Assembly: GCA_003427395.1 (NCBI GenBank)
Contig: BFEA01000242.1
Location: forward strand, 1,326,953 to 1,358,253
Source: Chara braunii
Taxonomy: Eukaryota; Streptophyta; Charophyceae; Charales; Characeae
Direction: 5' to 3'
DNA length: 31,301 bases
Part shown: positions 18,018-27,509 of the stretch, piece by piece
Layout: every line of letters starts with the position of its first letter
Numbering within the stretch: the stretch's first letter is position 1
Made by a program: the position numbers and the translations under genes
Notes under the pieces: generated by a model
Databases searched by the model: none
Told to the model about the DNA's origin: nothing
Seen by the model: only the letters and a program-made list of their open reading frames with translations

Positions 18018-18225
18018 CCTGGCTGTAGTGGTTACGATACTGAGCTCTTGAGGCCAAGGTCGCCGTTTCGAGTCCGTGCTTGCACTGAGGACGGCTGAGG
18101 CCGAGAGGTACTGATGCAATGACATTGGAAAGCTCCCGCATAAGTGACTGGGCTATACTACCGATGGGGATCATGTGATACTTGGAGCGAAGTGTGCGCT
18201 GATCCAATGGCATTGGGAGATGCTC
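18018..18225 (+). mobile_element. tRNA-like SINE family 2, copy 2
   Basis: The sequence TGGCTGTAGTGGTTACGATA resembles a box A, followed by a box-B-like GTTTCGAGTCC about 30 bp on and the shared body (GCACTGAGGACGGCTGAGGC, GAGGTACTGATGCAATGACA, ACTGGGCTATACTACCGATG). Spacing fits a tRNA-derived Pol III promoter. Mobility is inferred. Confidence 0.55.
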
Positions 18226-18296
18226 GAACCACTCCTAATGACACATCCCAACAGATGTTAAAAATAAAAAAATAGAAAGCTGCTAGTGTGGGTGTG

Positions 18297-18764
18297 GGCC
18301 TTGCTAGCACATAACATCACAAATTTTGCGTTGGCAATTTTGCGGTTATGGGGCACTGCCTGGTCACACAGCTCTCCCCCATCTAGCACAAATTTAAACA
18401 GAAAAGACATGACTGCGACTATCCCTCCAAATGCAAATTTACACCCCGCGCAGTCACGCGACACATAGGCACAAAAGCTCACCGGTGAATGCGGAAAGAA
18501 ATAACAGGAAAAAAAAAATTGTATTTTCCTGCAGAGGTGCCAGGAAAATGTGCATACCCACAGCTCCCCAGGCCGCTGACATATACAGACCCTGATATGT
18601 GAATTTGCAAAATAGTAAAATACGGCGAACGCCAGACACCGAATGTGTGACCCTAGAAGTTACACAATTTTTTTTATTTTTATTTTTTATTTTTTTTTTA
18701 GTTACACAAATTTCGCAATTTGGAATTTTGCGATTTTACACGCTAGTGTGAGTATTATGCCCTC
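18297..18764. mobile_element. possible miniature inverted-repeat element
   Basis: The left end reads GGGCCTTGCTAGCACATAAC. The complement of the right end reads GGGCATAATACTCACACTAG then CGTGTAAAATCGC. With a small offset, CTAGCACATAACATCACAAA aligns to CTAGCGTGTAAAATCGCAAA. Terminal CTAGTGTG and GGCCC motifs recall the hAT-like element at 2465-2945. No target duplication was identified. Confidence 0.3.
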
Positions 18765-19867
18765 AATTGGACCTTTTTCGAGAGTGTGGCGCCGCTCCAT
18801 CAACTCTCCATTCCAAACCCTCAAAATTCATTCATTCGAGAGAGGGGGGAGGAGGGGAGGGGAGGGGGGAAATCATTCGGGAGTTGTCAGTCAGATTCCG
18901 TTGCAGAGAGGGCTCTCGAAAAAGACAGGAGTCCTCAGCCTGCAAGCTCTCTATTTTGGGACGTGGTTTTGCTCAAAATAGAGAGGTGGCCGCACGTTGG
19001 GACCCCGCTGTCTGTTCATTTACTTGTGGTCATGCACAATGGAGACGTGAAAAGGAAAAAAAAAAAAAAAAAAAAAGGATTGTGGTGAAATTGAGAGGAG
19101 GAAGATTGCGGCGTATCAAGAGTCTGTGAAAAAAAAAAAAGAAAAAAAAAAAGAGTCTCACAACTCTCGATCCACACTCCATTCCCTGCTGCAATCCATG
19201 TGGTTAACTGGGATGCCCACTTTTGGGGTGGGGGGGCGAAACTGCTCCTGAGTCACCTTTTTAGTTTGAAATAGGCAAAAAAAGACAAAGTGGGGCCGAT
19301 GCAAGTTTAGCGGGGGGTTGAAACTGTGGCCCTTTTTTTGAAGTGGTGAGGCTTTTTTTGCCCTGTTTCGAGAACTGCTATGGTAACTGTTGCCTCGTAT
19401 TCCAAAACGCTAGGTATGACCCAGGAGCCATTGGCCCTTTCTTTTTTTTCCGGGAAAGGGCGCCCACTTTCAGGCATTGGACCCCTTTTTTTTTTTTTTT
19501 TTATGAAAAGCGCAGGTTGTTGTACAGCTGGGATACTAGACAGACGACAGTCACCCACAGTACTCGGCCACTTGGTCGTCAAGATGAATGTTTCTGAAGA
19601 CCCCACCCATGGCGCACTCTGGAGGTGATGTTAAACCACCAGTACCTGGCCCAGCTATCGGCCGCGGCGCTTCCCGTATACGTGCCGCGCCATTTGGGCT
19701 TCGGCCTGCCGGACCGCATTGGCTGGAGGCCGCAGGCAAAAGGAAAAAGGAAATTGCGACGGCGTTTCGGCAGGACTTGGCGCGCAGCGTGCTGGGAGGC
19801 TCGGATTCAATAGCTGAGCGAGGTACTGGTGGTTTAATAATCTTCAGTCAGAAATTGAGCATTCAGG
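18765..19867. other. low-complexity stretch, no supported gene
   Basis: It contains a G-rich run with four G-tracts (18844-18869), A-rich runs at about 19057-19077 and 19129-19153, and T runs near 19440-19450 and 19486-19502. The frames here are chiefly poly-Lys/poly-Phe translations. I see no convincing gene or RNA. Confidence 0.4.
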
Positions 19868-19964
19868 TAAGGGCGTCGTTAGACACTCCTCGGGGACGTG
19901 AAATCCACAAGGACGCGCTCGTTCCACCTGTCCTTGGGGACGAAATTGAAAAAGAGATGTGAAA

Positions 19965-19992
19965 ACGCCACAAGGAATTTTCCTTGTGGCGT
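19965..19992. repeat. 28-bp palindrome near left end of Harbinger copy 2
   Basis: ACGCCACAAGGAA-TT-TTCCTTGTGGCGT has perfect 13-bp arms. A closely related palindrome, GCCACAAGGAA-AA-TTCCTTGTGGC, lies at 21481-21504 near the other end. Confidence 0.9.
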
Positions 19993-20249
19993 CCTTGTGG
20001 CCTCAGCCAAAATCTCCTTATCCCCAAGGGACCTCATGAGGTCCCTTGGAGCTCAAGGAACCGTGATTCACGGAGTGGCGAAGACATGTGTCGACCGAGA
20101 GTTTCGTTTCTTGGGTGGTGCAGATGTGGTCCAACGGCGTTAGAACGGACATCCCCACCCTCCAACGTCTGCGTAGTCCCCAAACGGCCCTCAACGGCTA
20201 CTGTTAGCGGTGGGCCTCCATCGGGTGGTGTCATCGTTTTCAGCCGGCA

Positions 20250-20980
20250 TCATGTGGTCTCCCGCGCTGTTGAACGTCCGCAACGGTCGGGAAAATATTT
20301 TTTCCTGGCGGCGCCTTCAGTCCGTCCACGGAAGAGGTTTCTGCATGAGCGTCGTATCCCCACGCATGTTGTCACGTGCTGCACGTCTGACAAGACTCTT
20401 GCCTTCTCCACCGTCGTGTCTAGATGTGTGACAATAGACATGGCATTGCTGCCCTCTCCACCATGCAGTTCATGACCAACCTGTACCACAGGCTCCCTCT
20501 GCTGCTCCACGTCGCTGTGCTGCCTCTGGTGGTCCCTCTGCTGCTCCCCGGCGCTGTGCTGCTTCTCGTTGAAGGAGTCATTTGTGGCGTCGTCGCATTG
20601 TCGAAAGTCTTCCCACATCCGCCCCGTCCTGTGTTTGATCCACCTCCTCGGTGTCACTCGTGGAATGACGCCACAACCCAACATGTAGCACAACTCAATG
20701 ACAGCCACGTAGTCGGGGCCTATATCCGCAGCTTGCATCAGCGTCCTTCTTCTACGCACGCGCAACTTCTCCTTCATTCGTCCCAACGCCCTTTCCTGCT
20801 GACAACAAAGAACAACGGTTGACACGGCTGCCGCCACAACTGCCGCCACGGCTGCCTGCTCAAGCAGTGTCAACAACGCACGTCCGCCCTCTCCACCGCC
20901 GTCCATCGCCACCACCTCCACAGGGATGAAGTCTCTCCGCGACTGTCTCGATCCTCGCACCCCAGAGACATAACCCACTC
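20250..20980 (-). pseudogene. HARBI1-like N-terminal fragment, copy 2
   Basis: The minus strand reads CQQERALGRMKEKLRVRRRR, PRVTPRRWIKHRTGRMWEDF and RQCDDATNDSFNEK, aligning to copy 1 (CQHERALGRMRVQIRARRRK, PRVTPRWCMKRRTGGEAWED, LRQCDDAME). After this, the frame becomes Gln/Glu/His-rich (EQQRDHQRQHSDVEQQREP) and continues to 20250 without the RMSP motif or any DDE domain. The GGTTGGTCATGAAC tail resembles GGTCGGTCATCAAC of copy 1, so both copies may derive from one internally deleted ancestor. Not expected to be an active nuclease. Confidence 0.55.
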
Positions 20981-21526
20981 ACCCCCCGAGAAGAGGTCCG
21001 AGAAGCTGCGGCCTTTCTGTGGATGCCATCCCCCTGGCGGAACTGCATGTTATGGCGCGGACGACGTGGAGCCTGGTGGAGGAGAATCTCGACGACGATA
21101 GACGCACCCGGTGCACGCACGTACACTGACCGGGAGGTGGATGGAAGGGACACCACCGCTAAGGCCGATTCAGACCTGCACCGTCTGCGCGCCGCAAGCT
21201 GAACCTCGTCGTTGTTGCCACAACTGTACTTCAAAATTTGAATTTCAAATGTGGAGGTCCCCCTTTTTTATTTTATTTTTTGTGGCCTGCCTCATGCCCT
21301 TTCCCGCCGGACGTCGCTGGACCATGCCGTCTCCACACGGACAACGGGCGCTGGACCACGGACACCCCCGCCCGCGGCCGCGTATTTTCGTATGAAAATG
21401 GTCACGGGCAGGCCACAAGGAAACATCATCGGGGGACGTCCCTTAGGATGTGTGGAACGACGCAGGAAAAATCCCTTACGGCCACAAGGAAAATTCCTTG
21501 TGGCTCAAGGAATTCGTAAGGAGTCC

Positions 21527-21925
21527 AGTTGATGTAGCTCAGTGGTTAGAGCACCGGTTGGAAATGCACATTGTGGTATGAGGTTGTGGGTTCAAAACTC
21601 CGCAGCCTCGCGCATGGACACTGGTAGGGCGTTAGAATGACGCACGGCTGGACACATACTCCCCTGGGCTGACGCATGATACTGTTACAGACACTGCCTG
21701 CGCACCACCCAGGGGGTTAGTTCATGGGTGTTGTATGATGGTCTAGTCTTCACATTGGTTGCTGGTTGTTGTTGGCTTTGGTCGCTCTGATAATCTCCCC
21801 CAGTCCAGACATTTCACACATTACATCCATTTCCCGCGGTACTACAAGTGGTAGAACCCTCCAGTTCCATACTGAAGGTCACAGGTTCGAGTCCGGTTCC
21901 GGACTTTGGGGGGGTCCGTCCAAAT
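21527..21925 (+). mobile_element. two-headed tRNA-derived SINE, plus strand
   Basis: The head has box A TAGCTCAGTGG (21535-21545) and box B-like GGTTCAAAACT (21589-21599). The body includes GCATGGACACTGG, GCTGGACACATACTCCCCTG, GGGCTGACGCATGATACTG, ACAGACACTGCCTGCGCACC and GTTCATGGGTGTTGTATG. The second tRNA-like module spans about 21831-21905: TACTACAAGTGGTAGAAC and a perfect box B GGTTCGAGTCC (21884-21894), then GGACTTTGGGGGGGTCC. The order and spacing match the minus-strand copy at 1245-1665, but the sequences have diverged, so this is a real family. It sits exactly at the broken right end of Harbinger copy 2. Confidence 0.7.
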
Positions 21926-22019
21926 AGACATGTTTCTACCACATACATACACACATGAGATACTACCCCAGATAGCACAATCCATATACACACATACAAG
22001 GTACACATTCACATACACG

Positions 22020-22640
22020 TCCTAGTGGAGGTGATAGGAGCACCTCTCACCGGGACTCAGTACTCACTTCGCAGATGCTCCATGGTGGGGAGCAGCATTC
22101 AACCATACATATGGCCCACCCCAGGCAAAAGGAGAACATGATGAATTTTCGCTCGCGTGCGCATATGCGGCTTGCTCGAGGTTCGTTCTCGCGCGATCAT
22201 TGTCCAACGCCGTCGACGCGGCACACGATTTTGGTGCATCGACGAAGAATGCATTGCCATTCGTGAAATGGTCGTCGACGCCAGGAGGAGATTCGTTTGC
22301 GGAGGACGTTCATCCCTAGAAGCACGAATCACCGATGGCGGTGTCGTTCCAATCAACTCGTGGCCCCGCGCTCATCATTAGCCGACTGCCCAGATGTGCG
22401 CTCAGCATTATGCCGATGAACGTATCACACATGAAAGTGATCTGGCCATGGAATGGCGACCGTGCGTGTTGCCATCGGAACACGTGTCCGTGAGTTGATT
22501 GTGTTAGTTCACTGAGGTCCAAACTTCGCTAGCCAGACTCGCCACAGTGACTTCCATTGTATTCGTTCCACACGTGTCATTCATAGTTGTGCTCTTGCAC
22601 AACTGGATCTAATGCCACGCTAACAACCTGCCATATGGTG
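22020..22640. other. no confident gene; one unassigned open frame
   Basis: A plus-strand frame at about 22157-22381 reads RRRRGTRFWCIDEECIAIRE, then VVDARRRFVCGGRSSLEARI. Its composition is CpG-rich and protein-like, but the frame is short (under 80 residues) and I cannot assign it. Around 22026-22050 a short inverted repeat (GGAGGTGATAG/ACCTCTCACC) is visible. Confidence 0.3.
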
Positions 22641-25600
22641 CTGTAGAATCGACGTCTTGAACGTGAATGTTGACGTCTGTCGTGCAAGGTGGTGGCTGCG
22701 AAGTTCGGATCCTGGCGGACTTGCTGAATTCACAACTCTGCTGAGACGGGGGCAGCACAAGCATACCACTCCGGTTCCCAAAAAAGCAGGATTTGATAAT
22801 TTCGGATCCCGTGAGACTTTCAACAACGCGCTCTCAAAAAAATGCTTCTCTCCGACAATTCTCAAACCCACAACTAACCGTTGAGAACCCTCTTTCAAGA
22901 ACCTTATATGGGACGCAACTGTCGAGTCCGTGGTGCCCCATTTTCGTGAAGTTCGGATCTCGGCGAACTTGAACTTCATGCAATGCACCACGGCATGAAA
23001 CAAACTGACGGTCACTGATGAAGGCATTTGCATGACACATTCCAGCTTTGAGGAGAACACAGTGCGAATTTCGAAGTTCATCGGGATCCGAACTTGTCGT
23101 TGGTTGCCCTTCTAGCGGTGCAATCAATGCAATCGCTGGAATCCGGTCGCCAACAAGTTCGGATCTCAGTAGACTTAGAGGTTCGCGCTACGTTTTCCTC
23201 AAAGTTGGAATCTGTCATGCAAACACGCGAGTTCAAAGCACGTTCTTGGTTATGACTGCTGAAGTTTGCATTACCATCGCTCGAGTTCGCCTTGTCGATT
23301 AGGCGAACCGGGTTTTATAGGGGTCATAGAAGGGTCTTTCAACCATTGACTTATTTGTTGAACCGCAACACGATGATCTTCGGGTTTCGCGCTCTTTCTT
23401 GATCAATCTTGTCATTCTTCAGCAAATCCGTGTTGATCTGCTGGTGCGTCGGGCCGCAGAAAGTTGTTGTGCAATAGCACGAACACGCTTTCTCCAGGAG
23501 CCTCAAGAGGTCAGCCGCAGGGTTTACAGGGGTCGTTTGGGGTCCATGCTGAGCCACTTCGTGATGCGGTGCAGCCACGTGTAGCCATGTTTCTGTGCGC
23601 ATACCGGTCCAACAGTCCATCCGCTGCAGACGCGCAAAAACCGGTTCCTCGCGACTCCTACAACCGCCAAGTTCGGATCCCGGCGGACTTTGAGGGTACC
23701 GGCGAATCTAACCATCCTTTTCAACGACATGGACCGTCGCATGCGTTTTGAGGGGTTGTTGACGGTGTAAGTGGCCGCTTCGGTTTGTGGTCAGCCATGG
23801 CTTGTAGTTGTTCTCCCGGCAGTGCAAGACTATGTGTGGGCTCGCCATATTATGAAATGACTCGGCAGTGCCGGCACGGCCCCCAAGGGACCCCTATAAA
23901 ACCCGATTTTCCCATCGAGAAAGCGAGCTCGTGCGCTATCACTGCTACTTTCAGCGGTACGAACGTTATCAAAATCAGCGCGGATTTGCAGTAGAATGAC
24001 ACGATTGACTAGAACAGCGTGTGGAACTCGACGATCGTCGTGCAACAGTTCAACAAATAAAATCATGGACGAAAGACCCCTCTGCAACCCCCACAAACCC
24101 CGATTCCCCACAATGACAAGGCGTGTTCGAGCGCTGGCATTGCCAACTTCAGCAGTCACACCGACGAACGTGCTTCGGCGCGACAATTTCCACGATTGAG
24201 GAGAACACAACGCAAACCGCAAAGTTTGTCGGGATCCTAACTTGTCAGCGACCCGATTCCCACGCTGATTTTGACAACGTTCGACCCGCACAAATTAGCA
24301 GTGACCGCGCACAAACTCGCTTTCTCGACAAGGGAGTCGCGTTTATAAGGGTCCCTTTGGGGGCCACGCTGAGCCATATCGGTATGCGGTGCATCCACGC
24401 GTGGGCTTCCTTCAATGCGCACACTTGTCCAACAATCCAAACGCTGCACCCGTGCAAAAAACGGTTCCTCGAGACTCCTGCAACCGCCAAGCGCGGATCA
24501 CGGCGGACTTTGAGGGTCCGGGTCAGTCTAACTTCCTTTTCAACGGCCTGGACCGTAGCGTGTGTTTTGATTGCCAGAGGACTGGGGGTGCGCAAAAGAC
24601 CTCGCCTTCTGAATAGCCATAAACCGGATTTTTAGGGGTTGCTGACGGAGCCAGTGACCGCTTCCAATTTGGGTCTACCATGGATTTTGGTTGCACTCCC
24701 GGTAGTGCAAGACTATGCGTTGGTGCACCATATTGCGAAATGACTGAGCATGGCCCCCGAGCGACCCCTGTAAACCCTCATTCTCCACATTGAGAAAGTG
24801 AGCTCGTGTGCTGGCACAACGACTTCCTGCAGTCTGAACGTTGTCAAAATCAGCGCGGATTTGCGGTAGAATGACAGGATCGACTAGAACATCGTGCGAA
24901 GCTCGAAGATTGTCCTGTTGCGGTTCAACAAATAAATACATGGATGAAAGACCCCTCTGGAACCCCCACAAACCCTGATTTGCCACAACGACAAGGGAGT
25001 GTTCTAGCTCTGGCATTGCCAACTTCAGCAGTCACAACGGCGAACGTGCGTCAATTCCTCGTGTTTGCATGATCCCTGAAACCCCAATTGACGAGAACAT
25101 AACGCAAGCCGCAAAGTTCGTCGGGATCTAAACTTGTCAACAGTCGGATTCTCGCGCTGATTTTGACAACGTTCGGATGGCAGAAATTTGCAGTGACAGC
25201 ACACGAGCTCGCTTTCTCGATGGGAGAATCGTGGTTTATAGGAGTCGCTTGGGGGGCACATTGAGCCATTTCGTAATGCGGTGCACCCACGTACAGCCTT
25301 CCTTCTGTGCACCCACTAACCCGACATTCCAATCGTTGCGGCCGCGCAAAAACCGGTTCCTCGCTATTCCTGCAACCGCCAAGTTCAGATCCCGACGGAC
25401 TTTGAGGGTCCGGGTCAGTCTACCGTCCTTTTCAACGACCTCGACCTTCGCATGTGTTTTGATTGCCAAAGGCCTAGGGGTAAGCAAAAGTGCCCTTATA
25501 GGGGTTTATGGGGGTTGTTGACGGTGTCAGTGGCAACGTCCGTTTTCGGTCTGCGATCGATCTTTGTTGCCCTCCAAGGGGTGCAATCACCACAATACGT

Positions 25601-26860
25601 GGAATCCGGTTGCTGACAAGTTCGTGTCTCGGCGTACTTTGCGGTTCGCGCTCTCATATGCTGACGTTGCCAGCGCGCGAGCTCGCCTTGTCGATTTGGC
25701 GAATCGGGGTTTGTTGGGGTTGCAGAGGGGTCTTTCAGCTATGGTTATATTTTTTTTACCGTACCACGACGATCTTGGAGTTTTTCTCGCTGTTCTAGTC
25801 ATGGTGCGGATTATGACAAGTATGACTAGAACAGCGCACGAGCTCTCTTTGTCGATGGGGAGAATCAGGGTTTATAGGGGTCACTTGGGGGCCACGCTGC
25901 ACCGTTTTGTAAGGGGGTGTACCCACAAATAGCCTTTCTTCAGTGCGTGCTCTGGTCCAACAGTCCAGTCGATGCAGCAGACCGTAAACAGGTTCCTGGA
26001 GCATCCGACAACCACGAAGTTCGGATCCCGACGAACTTTTGAGTTTCGGATCATCCTAACCTTCCTTTTCCACGGCCTGATCCGTCGCATGTGTTTTGGT
26101 TGTCGAAGGACTGTATTGCTGCAATCGGGGTTTATAGGGGTTGCTAACGGTGAAAGTGGCCGTGTTCATTTGTGGTCTACCGTGGATCTTGGTGACCCTC
26201 TCACCGATGCAACCACCTCGTTCCTTTTCGGTCTGTCGTGATCCGGTGCATTCACGTTCGGATCTCGGCGGACTTTGCGGTTAACACTCTGTTCTCCCAA
26301 ATCGTCGATGTTGCACCCCCGCTTAGCCATTTTTTAGGTTCATGCTCTATGCCAACATCCGATCGCTGCTGCCGCGCAAAAAAAACCCTTCCTCCACAAC
26401 GCGGGAGCGTGTGGCTGTAGGCCCCTTTTGCGACCCGACTAAACCCCGATTGGGCGTAGCGACAACGCGTGTGCTCGTGATGATAACCTCAACTATGGTT
26501 TGTTTCTTTTGCCACAACCCGTCATCCTATGATGGTTTGCAACGCTGTTGTGGTGATTCCTGTCATTTGCCTGCGAAGATGCTGCGGTATCGAGTCAAAG
26601 CCGCACGGACTGCAAAGGCTTGCAGTGCCAGCACACGGCCTCGCATTGGCGGTAGAGTTAATCGGGGTTTATGGGGGTCGCTTGAGGGTCATTCACCCAT
26701 GTTATTTTTAATCTGCAACCACTCATAGCCTTGCATTTGTGATGACGATTGTCCGACAACCAATTCACGGCAACCAATGAATAACCAGTTCGTCATCGAT
26801 TCGGTTTCTAACAAGTTCGGATCCCGGCGAACTTCTATAATCCACGACCGTCGGACCGTT
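22640..26860. repeat. complex satellite with inverted arms and 22-bp palindromic core
   Basis: A 22-bp core of the form AAGTTCG-GATCYCGG-CGRACTT occurs at 22701, 22949, 23155, 23669, 24489, 25381, 25618, 26017, 26254 and 26813 (plus) and at 23074, 24222 and 25114 (minus). A second landmark, GTTTATAGGGGTCGCTTGGG with GCCACGCTGAGCCA, occurs at about 23522, 24340, 25235 and 25869 in plus orientation and at about 23885 and 24750 in minus orientation. The best-kept period is about 892 bp (24222 to 25114; 24489 to 25381), with fixed inner spacings of 267 and 237 bp each seen twice. Short open frames here are translations of the repeat, not genes. Confidence 0.8.
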
Positions 26861-27013
26861 TCTTGTACCCGCCTAAATCATGCTAGGACGTGTCCTCCTT
26901 GACACCCGTCGCACAACGCCAAAAAAATTGAATCGACATATTCACAACAAAGATTCACGCCTAGCCCGTTGGGTGTCCGACCCATAACCAAATGTCACAG
27001 AACACTTACAGGC
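26861..27013. other. spacer between satellite and T arm 2
   Basis: Nothing is recognised. It ends ...AACACTTACAGGC directly before T begins with ATCGTGAGG. Confidence 0.5.
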
Positions 27014-27115
27014 ATCGTGAGGTAGACATCATATAAATGTCGGGTGGACTAGCCATGCGTGAGTTCGCAAGCAGTCGCAGTAATGGCATACTATGTGCTG
27101 CCCATACTCCCGTGG

Positions 27116-27175
27116 CCCTCGATGGTATCGAGGGTCATGTTGGACACTCAAGTGTCGGCTGACACAAGCCTTGAG
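27116..27175 (+). promoter_or_regulatory. hairpin cluster in subterminal region of T, copy 2
   Basis: Three nested or adjacent perfect inverted repeats: CCCTCGAT-GGT-ATCGAGGG (27116-27134), GACACT-CA-AGTGTC (27143-27156) and GTGTC-GGCT-GACAC (27152-27165). The last extends to CTCAAG...CTTGAG (27147-27175). The second and third overlap, so they are mutually exclusive folds. Confidence 0.65.
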
Positions 27176-27367
27176 GGACTAACCTCTCGACCCTAGACGA
27201 CCGCCAGGGCAGTTGTGGGACCTACCCTCTTCAGCAACCTGCGGGGACGAGTGGTAGGCGGGCCAAGGTCCTTTGTAGCAGTTGGGTTCCATCATTGGAG
27301 GCCTGTGAACAGGTCAAGGGGTTGACTTTGAAAGTTGCTACAGACTTTCACGTCCAACTAAAAAAAG

Positions 27368-27374
27368 TATAAAA
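27368..27374 (+). promoter_or_regulatory. TATA-box-like site of element T, copy 2
   Basis: TATAAAA within AAGTATAAAAACC, 136 bp upstream of the ATG at 27510. It is identical to the site in arm 1. Confidence 0.4.
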
Positions 27375-27509
27375 ACCAAAAGGTGAAAGGGGATATTCAT
27401 TTTCTATCGATGCAATTCTTGTCGTTAGAGTCGAGGCAATAAATATTTGGGTGCCCTTCGGCACATACAATCAATGCATTTGAAGGATTTCGATCTCTGC
27501 TAAGTTCGG

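Larger units (their letters stand above)
19871..21526 (-). mobile_element. PIF/Harbinger-type transposon derivative, copy 2
   Basis: The left end is TAA (19868-19870) then GGGCGTCGTTAGACACTCCT. The right end, read on the complement from about 21526, gives GGACTCCTTACGAATTCC, then CCACAAGGAATTTTCC, TCGTTCCACACATCCTAAGG and GACG. This is parallel to the left end (ACTCCT, CCACAAGGA, TCGTTCCACCTGTCCTTGGG, GACG). The outermost ~13 bases of the right repeat are missing where the plus-strand SINE starts. Palindromes occur near both ends (19965-19992, 21481-21504). Confidence 0.65.

Noticed and set aside
21535-21599. Functional tRNA gene
   Set aside because: Boxes A and B are present, but box B deviates, and the surrounding sequence is a repeated SINE body. 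I could not form a full cloverleaf by eye.
22701-26834. CENP-B box in the satellite core
   Set aside because: The core contains TTCG and CGG elements, but it does not fit the NTTCGNNNNANNCGGGN pattern on either strand.
22640-26860. CRISPR array
   Set aside because: The recurring 22-mer is irregularly spaced (81-625 bp), occurs in both orientations and sits inside a eukaryotic satellite.
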